This document shows, piece after piece, positions 44,240 through 54,000 of a stretch of 54,000 nt of DNA; within the stretch, counting starts at the first letter, position 1; the number at the start of each line of letters is the position of its first letter. The DNA is taken from assembly GCA_009760855.2 (NCBI GenBank), contig WPIO01000157.1, positions 641,001 through 695,000 of the forward strand. The letters run 5' to 3'. Both the position numbers and the translations under genes were made by a program. Under the pieces are notes generated by a model. That model saw only the letters and a list, made by a program, of their open reading frames with translations, was not told the DNA's origin and made no database searches. This stretch comes from Cristatella mucedo (Eukaryota; Bryozoa; Phylactolaemata; Cristatellidae).

Positions 44240-44745
44240 TTTTAAAATTATATATCTAACTGTAACTCCACGAAGCAGGAAAGCTAAATAGGTGTTACGT
44301 GAGAGTTTTCTTTAACCCGAATCAGCTTTGGGAGCTGATGAAATAGCCAATAGGTTTCATCACAAACAGCAAAAGCAAAGCCAATAATGTGGAAGTTGCA
44401 CCTCAAGAGGACTGGAAAGAATGTGCCAGAGTTGTCAGAGCAGGGGAGAAGATGTTTATGTTTTTGCATAAGATCTGCGGCAGTGAGTTACACGGTCTTG
44501 GCCTGCAAAGAAAAAGCTTTTTTTGTGCCAGAAGTCCCTAATTTAAAGAGAGGAGCTGCTAATTTATTGAGCATGGGAAATCTGAGGAGACTGAAGCTTG
44601 TGCATCTGTTTAGCTAGGTATGCAGGACCTAAGCTATAGCAGGCTTTGTGGCTCAGAGTAAGCATTTTGCCCTGCAGCTGTAGATCAGCTGAAAGCCATG
44701 GAAGGTCCTTCAGCAAAGGAGACACGTTTTGAACTTTATTAAATT
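44240..44745 (-). mobile_element. LINE-B copy
   Basis: The 3' end carries CTGTAACTCCACGAAGCAGG. The minus-strand peptide within 44564-44755 reads NVSPLLKDLPWLSADLQLQG and CYSLGPAYLAKQMHKLQ, the same block as VSPLLKELGWLPVEQRIQSK in the copy at 46887. Confidence 0.7.
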
Positions 44746-44819
44746 TGTTAGTCAAGCTTACAGCTATGTTGACAACCAGCTGTCAATTATTAATGGGTTT
44801 TTCTGCAGTCCAGGAAAAC

Positions 44820-44890
44820 TATACTACGGTAATACGGTAAAATAATACGGTATATACGGATAATACGGTAAAACTATAATACAGTTTAGG
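44820..44890. repeat. AATACGGTA short-unit repeat
   Basis: TAATACGGTA and variants recur about five times in 70 bp, slightly irregular in spacing. Confidence 0.8.
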
Positions 44891-45500
44891 CGAACCAGGG
44901 AGCTAGAAAGACCTTAAGTCAGCAACCGAGGTAGGTAGCTCTTAATTTCAGAAAAAGATAGAACAGAACATAATGGCTAGCGTACAGGGTGGCCTTACAA
45001 ATCCTAATTTTAACTTCAAGCAGTCTTCAAAAAGACATCTAAATAGCGAGAACATGATGACGATCGCGCTATAACAGCTCCAATTAAAAGGACGAAGTCT
45101 CTCAGTCCATCCGTATTGGAAGTGTGTCTAACAAAGAGGAGTTCTGTACTCTTGCCATTTAGCTTAAAGCTTTTTCATATTGATTACCCCGCTGTACTTG
45201 TATGCTCTGCAACTGTGCATATTGACGTCTCTAAAAAGTAGCTAGTATGGCTTTCTAGCATATTTAAAGTCTTCTAAGAGTTTCGTTATCTTAAGGTGCT
45301 ATAAAATTTCTTATCATAATTGTTATTGACTACAATTTCAAATGCGTGACCAGAAAACTATGGATACTTATGCAACGATAACGGAGCAAGTTAAAAACAC
45401 CTTTTTGAGTGCTACATTTTCTAGCCCATGCAACAAGTATTTTTTTCAGCTTCATCTTCAGCTTCATCCCTTTCTCGCTTTACACTATCAGCGTATACTA
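44891..45500. other. Unassigned stretch
   Basis: No gene recognised. A weak LINE-A-like tail motif near 45290 was not counted. Confidence 0.4.
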
Positions 45501-45504
45501 TACA

Positions 45505-45645
45505 CTATATATAATATATATATATATATACTATACATATGCTATATATACACACATATATATATACTATATGTATGCTATATATATATATATATATATA
45601 TATACTATACTATACACTATATGCTATACACTATCCATACATAAT
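45505..45645. repeat. (TA)n / ATACTATA-rich microsatellite
   Basis: TATATA runs interspersed with ACTATAC and ACACACATATA units. The Tyr/Ile-rich frames through it are artefacts. Confidence 0.9.
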
Positions 45646-46279
45646 ATCCATAAATATCTCTGTACGCAAGTGGAGTAGCATTTGACACACAATATTGGCA
45701 TAGTGCGGTTTGTAGAAAATACTGGCTATGCACGTTTTTCAGATAAAACGGCCCAGCAAAAGGCGTGAATAACCACCAATGACTACGGACGTGTGTGTAG
45801 GCTTTCCTTATCCGTAGGAACGGTTGGGGAATAAATAAAATTAGCGATGGATGCAGCTCTTACAGCCTAACGAAGGCGAGTCAGTCTAAAGAGATTATTC
45901 ACAGCCTCTGGTTTATCAGGCAACTCACTCATTTAAAACAGAATCTCACGATGCTCATACTTGTTTTTTTTATTATGAGGGCATGGAGAAAGAAGGGAAT
46001 TACATTCGTGAATATAAGGACATAAATTGGAGGCCTGAGCGTAGAAAACCGAGAGGTTCTGTCTCCAGTCTCCGTTGGATGATTTTTAGGTTCGTTGATG
46101 TTTGCGCCGCTTGATCCCACTAGTATTTAGACAGATTTAAAAATACATATTGAAGCTATGGAAGAAACTTTACCGAATGGCATCGGGAATAAAATATTAT
46201 GTGTACATTTCGGGTGGCAATGATGATAATATAAATTTAAAATTTATATTACTAATAATAATCATAAGATAGCTTATAG
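45646..46279. other. Unassigned stretch
   Basis: AT-rich DNA with no recognised gene or element. Confidence 0.45.
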
Positions 46280-46690
46280 CAGTCTATTTAACTTTTTGCG
46301 CACTTGATATACGCTAGATATAGAGACTGTCAAATTGGTTATTGGAAACCTAATTTTACCAAGCAGAAGCATGTAAAGGAAAACTTGCATGGACGGAGTG
46401 AATGCTGTGAGAATAAATGAATGGTAGTCTTTCCCTCTACTGCCTTCAAGTCTGAGTATATTGAGACGTTACTCGAGAGTTGTTTCCAGGCTTTTGCGTT
46501 TAGAAACTAAAGCCCTGTGTCATATGTGAAGCACCTGAATAGAGATCTCAGGGCACTATATAAATGAATTTTATGTTTTATACAAGGTTCGGTATATACA
46601 AGGATGAGAAGACGACTACCGATACAGCAGAACGACTGGAGTCAGAACAGCGGGTGGTTTTATGTGATGCCTGACTTAACTGATATCCCT
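46280..46690 (-). mobile_element. LINE-A degenerate copy carrying a SINE-B insertion
   Basis: TTTCCAGGCTTTTGCGTTTA, then GAAACTAAAGCC, corresponds to the GAGTTCCAGGCTTTGGGAGC...ACTAAATGC block. After the SINE-B piece, GGAGTCAGAACAGCGGGTGG resumes with the text that follows in intact copies. The left end is badly decayed. Confidence 0.55.
46505..46580 (+). mobile_element. SINE-B 3' fragment nested in LINE-A
   Basis: CTGTGTCATATGTGAAGCAC, then CTGAATAGAGATCTCAGGGC and ACTATATAAATGAATTTTAT: the SINE-B tail with an internal loss of the hairpin loop (TTAAGTTC missing). It splits a LINE-A remnant. Confidence 0.6.
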
Positions 46691-46739
46691 CACAAATAGG
46701 CTGAAACATGAAATTGCATGGAACCCAAAGTGCTTGATG

Positions 46740-46815
46740 TATTGATGTTTACCTTTGCAGCAAATGTAAAGTGCCTAGAAAGAGATTGAGTTCTCTGAGA
46801 GCGCTTTATCAAGTG

Positions 46816-46851
<36 letters not shown>

Positions 46852-46852
46852 A
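46740..46852 (+). mobile_element. LINE-A 3' tail, well preserved
   Basis: TTTACCTTTGCAGCAAATGT, AAAGTGCCTAGAAAGAGATT, GAGTTCTCTGAGAGCGCTTT, then ATCAAGTGCA and ten ATT units. It is a very short copy. Confidence 0.85.
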
Positions 46853-46864
46853 GCGCACTTACAG

Positions 46865-47400
46865 CCTAAGCGACATTGGTGGGTATTCAGTAGCCAACAG
46901 ACTTCGTCTCACGCAACAAAGAGAAAGTGGGAAGCATAGTAGAGTTAGGAGAGCAGTTGAGGTACTGAGTAGCACAGAAGTAGCAGTTCAGGACCGCTGA
47001 AAAAGATGTGCCATAGTCGGCAGTTGGAGAGTAGATGTCGTTGCGTAAGAATTGTGGAAGCGAGTTCCACAGTCTAGGACCTGCAGAGCTAAAGCTTCTG
47101 TCGCCAACGGTCTTTAAGCGGAGGAATGGGACAGCTAATTTATTGTCCACACAGGACCCGAGGGCGCGAACAGGCTGAAACTGATGCAGCAGTTCAGCTA
47201 GGTACGAAGGAGCCAAGCCGTGGCGGGCCTTGTGGGTCTGCGTAAGAACTTTGCTCTGTATCCTTTGCTCAACCGGCAACCATCCTAGCTCTTTCAGCAA
47301 AGGTGACACGTGCTCAAACCGCTGGGACTTGAAGACCAGCCTTGCAGCCATATTCATAGTCCGCTGCATTGAGTAACTAATCAAAAACACGCTTAAACGG
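46865..47400 (-). mobile_element. LINE-B, best copy
   Basis: A 167-codon open minus frame (46887-47390) reads NMAARLVFKSQRFEHVSPLL, then KELGWLPVEQRIQSKVLTQT, HGLAPSYLAELLHQFQPVRA, LKTVGDRSFSSAGPRLWNSL and PQFLRNDI, ending PTFSLLRETKSVGY. This is the post-RT C-terminal region of an L2/CR1-like non-LTR element, clearly separate from LINE-A (LGWLPVEQRI versus LHWLPVKQRI). 5'-truncated at about 47400. Confidence 0.85.
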
Positions 47401-48285
47401 TTACGACAAGCAATACAGAGGGAGTTATGTTAGCTATTGAAATCATTTATCTTTGTGTAACAAGTGTTTAATTCAGTGTGATTAAATATTGTGATACGGT
47501 ATGACACAACATTTTGTATCGCAAACTTTTATTTGTTGCTAAGCCTTTGGCCTTATCGTCTTGCTGCCAAATCGGGTCTCAAATAGCAGCATCACACTTC
47601 TGCTTCAAATCATTGCGTTGTTACGCTAACCACCCTCAAATACCGAGGAGACTATTGCATCACATTATCTACTGATTTGAAAACACTTCAACAATAAACT
47701 AACGCCCGCCTATACCTCAAGTCTTTCCTCCATCCTTGTGAATTGCCGTTGTGTGCTGGCTTATAAAGATATTGAATATGCTAGAACGAATTTGCTTATA
47801 CGCTTCCTTGTCAGCATATGTAAAATGCCGTGAAAAAGATTTGGCTCTCTCCGGGAACGATATAAGCGTTTGATTATCATTCTCATTGTCAACTATACCT
47901 GAAAGATTTTTTGCAAAAATACGTAGATTTACGACATGTTGCTTTCCCGCTCAATAAAGTGAGCTTTTGAGGGATAGTAAAAGCTTTTTCTATATTGTTG
48001 AGACGAAGCAGTCGAGAAATAGTACTTACTATCAAGGAATAAAATACCACTAGGATATGTCGTTCAGTTTAATTACTTCACTAGTTATTATGCCTACCGG
48101 TCGTAACCGAAGGAAAATTATTCTGTCCGTCTAGACCGTCATTGAGTGCATATTTATGCCGAAATTAAGAAAATTGTTAATCATATCAGTCAGCTGTTGG
48201 GTTACATTTCTAGCATAGTTGCTATGTCCACAACTGGACTCAGCTCCTTTAGGGTAGAACGTAAATTATTATTATGGTTATTACA
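47401..48285. other. Unassigned stretch with a LINE-A tail
   Basis: At 47810-47880, CAGCATATGTAAAATGCC, then GTGAAAAAGATTTGGCTCTC resembles a plus-oriented LINE-A hairpin. Otherwise nothing recognised. Confidence 0.45.
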
Positions 48286-49020
48286 GTTGTTTTTCAATAG
48301 CAATAACAGAGCCCGTCTGGTCTGTCGTCAAAGGCGTAGCTGCCACAGCGTAGCCACCACACCTTTCGGAGTTTCAAAGCTTTACTCGCTCCCTATCAAG
48401 CATTGAATTAATTTCAAGATCCTCTTCTTTCAAGATCTTCCAGGATACTTAGTTTGGCTTATTTTGGTCGTGCTTCAGCTGCTGGCACCAGCCAACCTAT
48501 CTGACCTTTCACCTCGTGTATGCTTTCGCACCACCCATTCCTCCGTATCTAGTTACCTCACAACTTTTTTCCATTAAACTGAAATCTTTAGAGGATCGAG
48601 TCTTCAGCTCGCAAGCGCCGACAGTTTGAAATTCAATGCTAGCTATGGTCACTACCTGCAATGACCTTGCATCATTTGTGTTTCAGCTGTAGACGCACCT
48701 GTTACGGTCATCCGTCCCTTCGGCCTAAAAACTTGATTCATTTTTTGCTGTCGGCTGTGTGTGCCTGACTAATCGTACTAATCATTAATTATGATTATCT
48801 GCATAATTACGTGCAAGAACTAGCTAGAAATCCTGCTAACAGGTCACTACAAATATTTTGCTGTCGTGCGCTTAAGAACGCTTGTCTAAGCACCATACTT
48901 TGCATTTCACTGACTTCTAGTCATTTATTCTCTTGCAGTGAGTTTCAAATCGTCTGAATAAAGATTAAGCTCATTTATGGTGCGTGACAAGTTTCATAAT
49001 ATTAATATTATTATTACAAA
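48286..49020 (+). mobile_element. LINE-A degenerate copy, plus orientation
   Basis: GAGCCCGTCTGGTCTGTCGT, then CAAAGGCGTAGCTGCCACAG, encodes RARLVCRQRRSCH. TTCAGCTCGCAAGCGCC and later pieces follow loosely. A decayed tail (AATAAAGATTAAGCTCATTT, then ATTAATATTATTATT) closes it at about 49015. Confidence 0.55.
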
Positions 49021-49084
49021 GTGTTGTAATGTCTACGCAAAGGTCATGGCTTTGTCTTTTAAAGAAATTTCCAGCTATTAACTC

Positions 49085-49900
49085 TGTAATTTATTAATAA
49101 TCATAATAATAATATAAATGCACTTGATAAAGCGCCCTCAGAGAAATCAATCTCTTTCTAGGCACTTTAAATTTGCTGCAAAGGGAAACGCGATTGAATG
49201 GTGAGTACTATCATGCTTGATAAACAACATGAATAACATGGTTAGGGGAGACATGCACAGGGTCAGCATGCAAATGTGTTAGTGGCAGCATGCAGTAGTA
49301 TCAGCACGGATAGGCTAATAAAGTACGAATCACAGGGACCCACTAAATACTGTCAAAAATAGGTGGGTTTTTTATTTCTTTTTAAATGTCATAAAGTCAG
49401 GGGATGTCATGACGGAAGTCGGGAGTGAGTTTCCGGCTTTGGGAGCATACGAACTAAATGCACGGTCTCTAAAGGATTTGAGGTTTATACGAGGTATAGA
49501 TAAACTGTTAGATTCCGAAAAGCGTTTGGTACGATGCTTGGTCTGATGGGAAAGCAGATCTGAGAGATAGGCTGGAGCCAAAGCAAGAAGGGACCTAAAA
49601 GTGAGCGACACAACCTTGAAATCGATCCGTTGCTTGACCGGTAGCCAGTGCAGGTCGGCGAGAAGTGGTATGATGTGGCAACTGCGACGCTAACGACAGA
49701 CAAGCTTAGCTGCGGAGTTTTGCACTTCTGTAATCACCTAATGGAACATGCCAGTAGGCCAGCAAGCAGTGAGTTACAGAAGTCAAGACGGGATGTCACA
49801 AATGCATAGACCAGCTTAGACGTGGTATCCTTAACTAACCAAGCCCGAATTTTAGCAACGTTACGTAGCTGAAAGTAGGCAGACTTGATTGTGGAGTTGA
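49085..49900 (-). mobile_element. LINE-A copy, well preserved 3' end
   Basis: ATAATCATAATAATAATATA, GCACTTGATAAAGCGCCCTC and CTCTTTCTAGGCACTTTAAA at the 3' end. Minus coding remnants are MSLTFRSLLALAPAYLSDLL (49372-49611), IKSAYFQLRNVAKIRAW and LVYAFVTSRLDFCNSLLAGL (49734-49905). 5'-truncated at about 49900. Its tail faces the tail of the plus-oriented copy at 48286-49020, 65 bp apart. Confidence 0.85.
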
Positions 49901-51617
49901 CCCTGCTGTCGGCTGCTTCTATTCGATTACGCAAGTCATTGCTAACACTATGAAGTATGGAGGCTGTGAAAAAAATACTGTGCGTTTCACGAGCTAAAAA
50001 ATAGACAATTAAATAATATCTATTTTGTAGTGTCACGACTCCAAGGATTGCATTCTCTAAATTCAGAGGCTACACAACTTTTGTTGCGGGCTAAGAATGA
50101 TTGTGGTTGCAGAGGAGGCACTGCACCGAGCTACAATATTTCGGTTTGCATACGCATATCTGAGAGATTAAAGTAAATTGAAACAGCAGCCGAGTATTCG
50201 CACTGAAATGCAGCTACAGATTCACACCGCGTTGTTTACGTCACCTTGGTATTCGTCTCAAAGCTCTACACTGGCTAGATCAACATATGACGTTTCTGTC
50301 TGCAACGTCACCGATAACCTACTTGGTAGATTCTGACAACCGTAACGAGTATTGCAGTACAAATAGACGTTTTGCATCTGATTTGCACATTGGGTGACGC
50401 AATAATTCAAAGGCTAAAGCCGCTTGCTCAAATGCTTTACCAGCCTGCGTGAGCTGGAACAGCTCGTATGACCAAGCGAAGCTTCACATGAGATTTCTCG
50501 AAACTTGTCCAAGATCCAAACGATTACAAAATGTCTGCAGTCAAATCAAGATTTCAACTAGAGCTTTTATGAACGTTGATGCTATTCATATAAACAAAGG
50601 TCAACTTCGATTTGGTGTTGCTTGCTTGCTCTTGGTGACCTCACTGCTGACTAGACATACACAGGATATCTGCTGCGTGATGGAGATTTAAGACTAAGAT
50701 CGCGAATGCTTAGACAATTTAAGCTTACAGTTTAATGAGAAATCTTGCGTACGACTGTAGAATAAATATACACTCGCTGGCTCATTATTGCTTAATCATG
50801 GTCATGGAGCTCGAGTCACAGAGCACAGCGAGCGTGAATAGGCCAGAACGTGAATAGGCATGTCTCAATTAAAGATCTAAAAAAATACATCGCCCTTCTT
50901 ACTGTCTTATAGATGTTTAGGTCACATAATAAACGAGAGAAGATTAGGAACTTTGGGCGTTTTTCAAAGCGTTGAGAAGAAATTTATCTTAGACAATTTA
51001 TTGAGGTATTAAAGCTTTAAACCCTTTATTTAGTAAATAAAGACCAATATTAAGTTCTTGAAAAAATATGCCAAGGTAGTTTTTCCTTATAAATCATTCA
51101 AGATCGTAACGTAATCCTCATGACTATATGAGCAGAGCTTAACAGCGCCTTTTAGACCGTGACCTGTTTCTTTTGAGGTATGACACACAATGGAGCCAGT
51201 GAGCACCTTGCGACCTTTCAGTCGCTGAGTCAAGTAGGAGTGAAGTAGGCCGCGAGGGTATCATGAGCTACATGCTGACAACGGCTAGGCGAGCACCGAA
51301 AGAATTACGCAGAAAAGCACTTTCAGGAGCAAACCGTGGCCGACATGTTATGATCGCCACCATGCAAAAGAGAATAGCAGACTGAGCACGTTTCAACTCA
51401 TAATCAACTATTCTGTGTCTTTCCAACTGCAACATTGCATTGAAGCAGATTATCTTCGGCAGCTCAGCAACTATGCTTCTTGCTTGTGTTGCATCTGTTG
51501 AAGACCTCGAAGCTGATAAGGCATTGGTAAATGCACGCGGATGCAGTGGTGAGAACGGACAGCCCTTAACATACGGGGGATGACCATTCTGCCAGGAAAC
51601 AATGACTCGTACCACAG
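49901..51617. other. Unassigned stretch
   Basis: No supported gene. Frames at 50449-50691 (+, 80 codons) and 51268-51615 (-, 115 codons) have no recognisable motif. Confidence 0.5.
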
Positions 51618-51756
<139 letters not shown>

Positions 51757-51774
51757 AAGAGTAATCTGACTTAA

Positions 51775-51925
51775 TTAACAGATTCATTTATATAGCGACA
51801 GAAGAGCTTTCACGGCTGTTATCACCGCTTGCTGTGGTCAATAAAGAATCGTCCACTGCAGGACTCAAATCCACGAACGGGAAAGTATAGAGCGAGCATC
51901 TTACGCTTGAGCTTACAGAGCACAT
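51775..51925 (-). mobile_element. SINE-A copy
   Basis: Minus-strand order: GTAAGATGCTCGC (A-box region), CGTGGATTTGAGTCCTGCAG (B-box region), TGGACGATTCTTTATTGACC, GCGGTGATAACAGCC, and AAGCTCTTCTGTCGCTATAT. Immediately next to the GA microsatellite. Confidence 0.7.
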
Positions 51926-53615
51926 GCAATACTCAAGGTTTGTTATCAGATCCAAAGGGGAAAATTCGTACTGAAAATGCTTGAGAGGTTTTTTGTTTTA
52001 GCAAGAAACATGTTTTGCTTTACTCCCGGAAAATTATTCATATTCATATTGACGAAAAGTTGCCCTCAAGTAAAGTTCGATGTCGTTGACCTCAAACATG
52101 GCGAATGAAGCAAGAACTTTCGAACTCAAATTCTGGCGGGCTGATGATTTAGAGATAAGATATCCGATGAACTGATGAAACAAGGCTAATATTAGAGTTT
52201 GATAGCAAGCGTGGTGCTGATTCTCGTTAAACCGTACTTAGGCAGTGGCTGAAGTTTTTATTGTTGGGTGTTTGTTTACCTTGCTTAAGCTGAAAATAAG
52301 ATTGCTAATAGGTAAGTCGAACCAAGTGGAAATACTGAAAATAGCCTAATGCGAAGCCAGCTGACTTCTTTATTAATACAATAGCCAAATTCTAGGCAGC
52401 ATTGCTGCTCAATAATGACAGAATTGCCGCTAAGGTGTACTGGAGCAAATCGTCACAACCATATTGGCATTGAGCTTTATCCATAGCTCTGTGGCAGCAG
52501 GCAGTGACTAAACATATTTTCCGATAGAATCGATGGAATTTAATAACGACAAAATATGAAGTTGAAATCTTCAACAGATGCTCAGGTACTACTACTTTGA
52601 AGCAGCTTCCCATAGGTGGCCATTCCACTTGTGGTATAACATACTTAACAGCCCAGCTGTAAACCCTTGGGTGCTATACAGACAAGTAACTGGCATAAGA
52701 ATATCCAGAAGGAAATGCATCTTGAAACTCGCCGATTAATGACGGCGTACTTACTTGGAGAATACAGCCTGATAACGGCAGAGCTCGACGAGGACGGGAA
52801 AGCGTCGTTATTGCCACGTCAAAAATGTGATGGCAATTAGAACAACGCTACAAATAACAAATGTACGAGAGCTTTTGTGATACGCGGACAACATTAAATG
52901 CCACATAACGGCACATGACACGCACCTGGTGCCGACAATAAGCTAAAAAGTTAGATAATATATACAAAAAACTCTGCTCAAGAAATTTTTGTTGTGTGTT
53001 TGCATTCAAGCTAATTACTGAATTGTCGCTAGCTAAGCTTTACTTCCTGGTTTATCACCTTTATGTAGGAATATGCGATGATATATCATCCGAAGCCCTG
53101 CTTGATCCGACTGGTCTCAGTTCCAAGCAGCGTTGAGAAATTATCAAATGAGCCAGTTGTGCAGCCTTAAATCAGAAGTACTATAAGGAGGCAGGAATTA
53201 ATACTGAGAAGCTTTGACGTCAAAACCTAAGCTTAGCGTTTAGTCATTCTGCTATGAAATAGTAATCTAAGATTAGGCTTTAACTTCTTGGCTGATTACA
53301 TCATAATTTGAGCTCGGAGCCTGGAAGGACAAACTTCGTAGGTTCACTGAGAAGCGGCGACGCGCTCTAAAGCAGCAAGATTATGGCGGATAATTATTAT
53401 TCGCGATGGTTTATTGCCCAGGCCGTGTAAAAAGCCGGCGCCCTGAGAAAAGCGGGCAGTCGGGATTCAAGACTCAGGGCATTAGCCATGGAGCTGATTT
53501 GAGCCGTGATCGCACAACAGTGCCAGTGCTGTTTTGCATTACAAGTGGGCACGTATTCGTGGGGGTCCCTCGAATGACAGCGACCCGGTCTAAGCACGTA
53601 AAATATGTCGGTGAG
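51926..53615. other. Unassigned stretch
   Basis: AT-rich DNA with short frames only. GC rises at 53340-53600, where two overlapping frames of 71 and 76 codons face each other without motif. Confidence 0.5.
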
Positions 53616-53795
53616 CCGTGATGTCACACTGGGTAAGGCGGTTTCCCTTCACGACCTCGGCCCCGAGGTCATGGGTTCAAATCCTAGTTGGGGGATCTTT
53701 TATTGCCGCTACAAATGGTGGTGATAACCTTTAAGACTCTTCTGCCACTAGGCAAAAAAGGCTGTTAAATCAGCAAGTTTCTTTTTTAACCAGCT
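53616..53795 (+). mobile_element. SINE-A copy, near full length
   Basis: TGGGTAAGGCGGTTTCCCTTC (A-box region), GAGGTCATGGGTTCAAATCC (B-box GGTTCAAATCC), GGATCTTTTATTGCC, GGTGGTGATAACCTTTAAGA, CTCTTCTGCCACTAGG and GCTGTTAAATCAGCAAG. The A and B boxes have tRNA-like spacing. Confidence 0.8.
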
Positions 53796-53874
53796 AGCTC
53801 AAGAACACGACTAGCATACGAGCTACTGGCATAGGAGCTACTGGCATATGTAATGGCCGTTGTTGAACACATGT

Positions 53875-54000
53875 AACAGTCCGCTGCGGTCAAGTTGAAT
53901 CTGCACGTGATCTAGGTGTCGTGTTCCAAAGCGACCTTTCATTAGACGACCACATCGGTTCCACAGTCAAGTCTGCCTACTTCCAGCTATGCAATATTGC
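53875..54000 (+). mobile_element. LINE-A copy running off the right edge
   Basis: The plus-strand reading ESARDLGVVFQSDLSLDDHI, then SAYFQL, is the block upstream of VHAFVTSRLDFC in other copies. The first two bases of detectable homology are near 53875 and the copy continues beyond the window, so its length is unknown. Confidence 0.8.

Noticed and set aside
50449-50691. 80-codon plus frame as a LINE or host exon
   Set aside because: The flanking text loosely recalled the LINE-A C-terminus, but the block order did not hold.

Overview
The window is animal nuclear DNA. It has long spliced introns, polymorphic-type microsatellites, many 5'-truncated LINE copies, tRNA-derived SINEs and decayed hAT and pogo-type DNA transposons. 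The species cannot be named from the sequence. The protein families and the LINE/SINE types fit a metazoan, probably an invertebrate. Nothing suggests bacteria, plasmids or CRISPR.

Two host loci can be supported. The clearest is a complete four-exon MAP-kinase phosphatase gene (DUSP1/2/4/5 class) on the + strand, coding exons 34205-34577, 35880-36040, 38399-38624 and 40236-40609. It predicts 377 residues: an N-terminal rhodanese-like domain with a basic kinase-docking motif, and a C-terminal dual-specificity phosphatase domain with an intact catalytic signature. The second is a single 114-bp exon at 3413-3526 on the - strand that looks like the signal-peptide exon of a TM9SF (nonaspanin) gene. 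The rest of that gene lies outside the window or is not recognisable in it.

Most of the remainder is repeat-derived. 'LINE-A' is an L2/CR1-like non-LTR retrotransposon with more than 20 fragments on both strands; the best copies (17085-18595 and 27635-28940) keep an RT segment with FYADD. Its 3' end is a two-tier hairpin followed by (ATT)n. 'LINE-B' is a related but distinct non-LTR family (five to six fragments, best at 46865-47400). 'SINE-A' and 'SINE-B' are tRNA-derived. SINE-B ends in almost the same hairpin as LINE-A, so it probably borrows LINE-A's machinery. A degenerate hAT transposon lies at about 11075-13545, and a degenerate pogo/Tigger-type transposon sits inside intron 3 of the phosphatase gene.

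Layout: 1-3.4 kb, repeats and unrecognised DNA; 3.4 kb, TM9SF exon; 3.5-11 kb, LINE/SINE pieces and a large CA array; 11-13.6 kb, hAT; 13.6-34 kb, repeat-dense intergenic DNA; 34.1-41.7 kb, phosphatase gene with a GC-rich start, transposon-filled introns and a 12-bp satellite in the probable 3' UTR; 41.8-54 kb, nested LINEs, SINEs and AT-rich DNA. Repeat boundaries are estimates to roughly 10-40 bp because they were read by eye. I did not find a convincing novel multi-gene system; the best leads are the SINE/LINE tail pair, the intron hairpin and the 3' UTR satellite.
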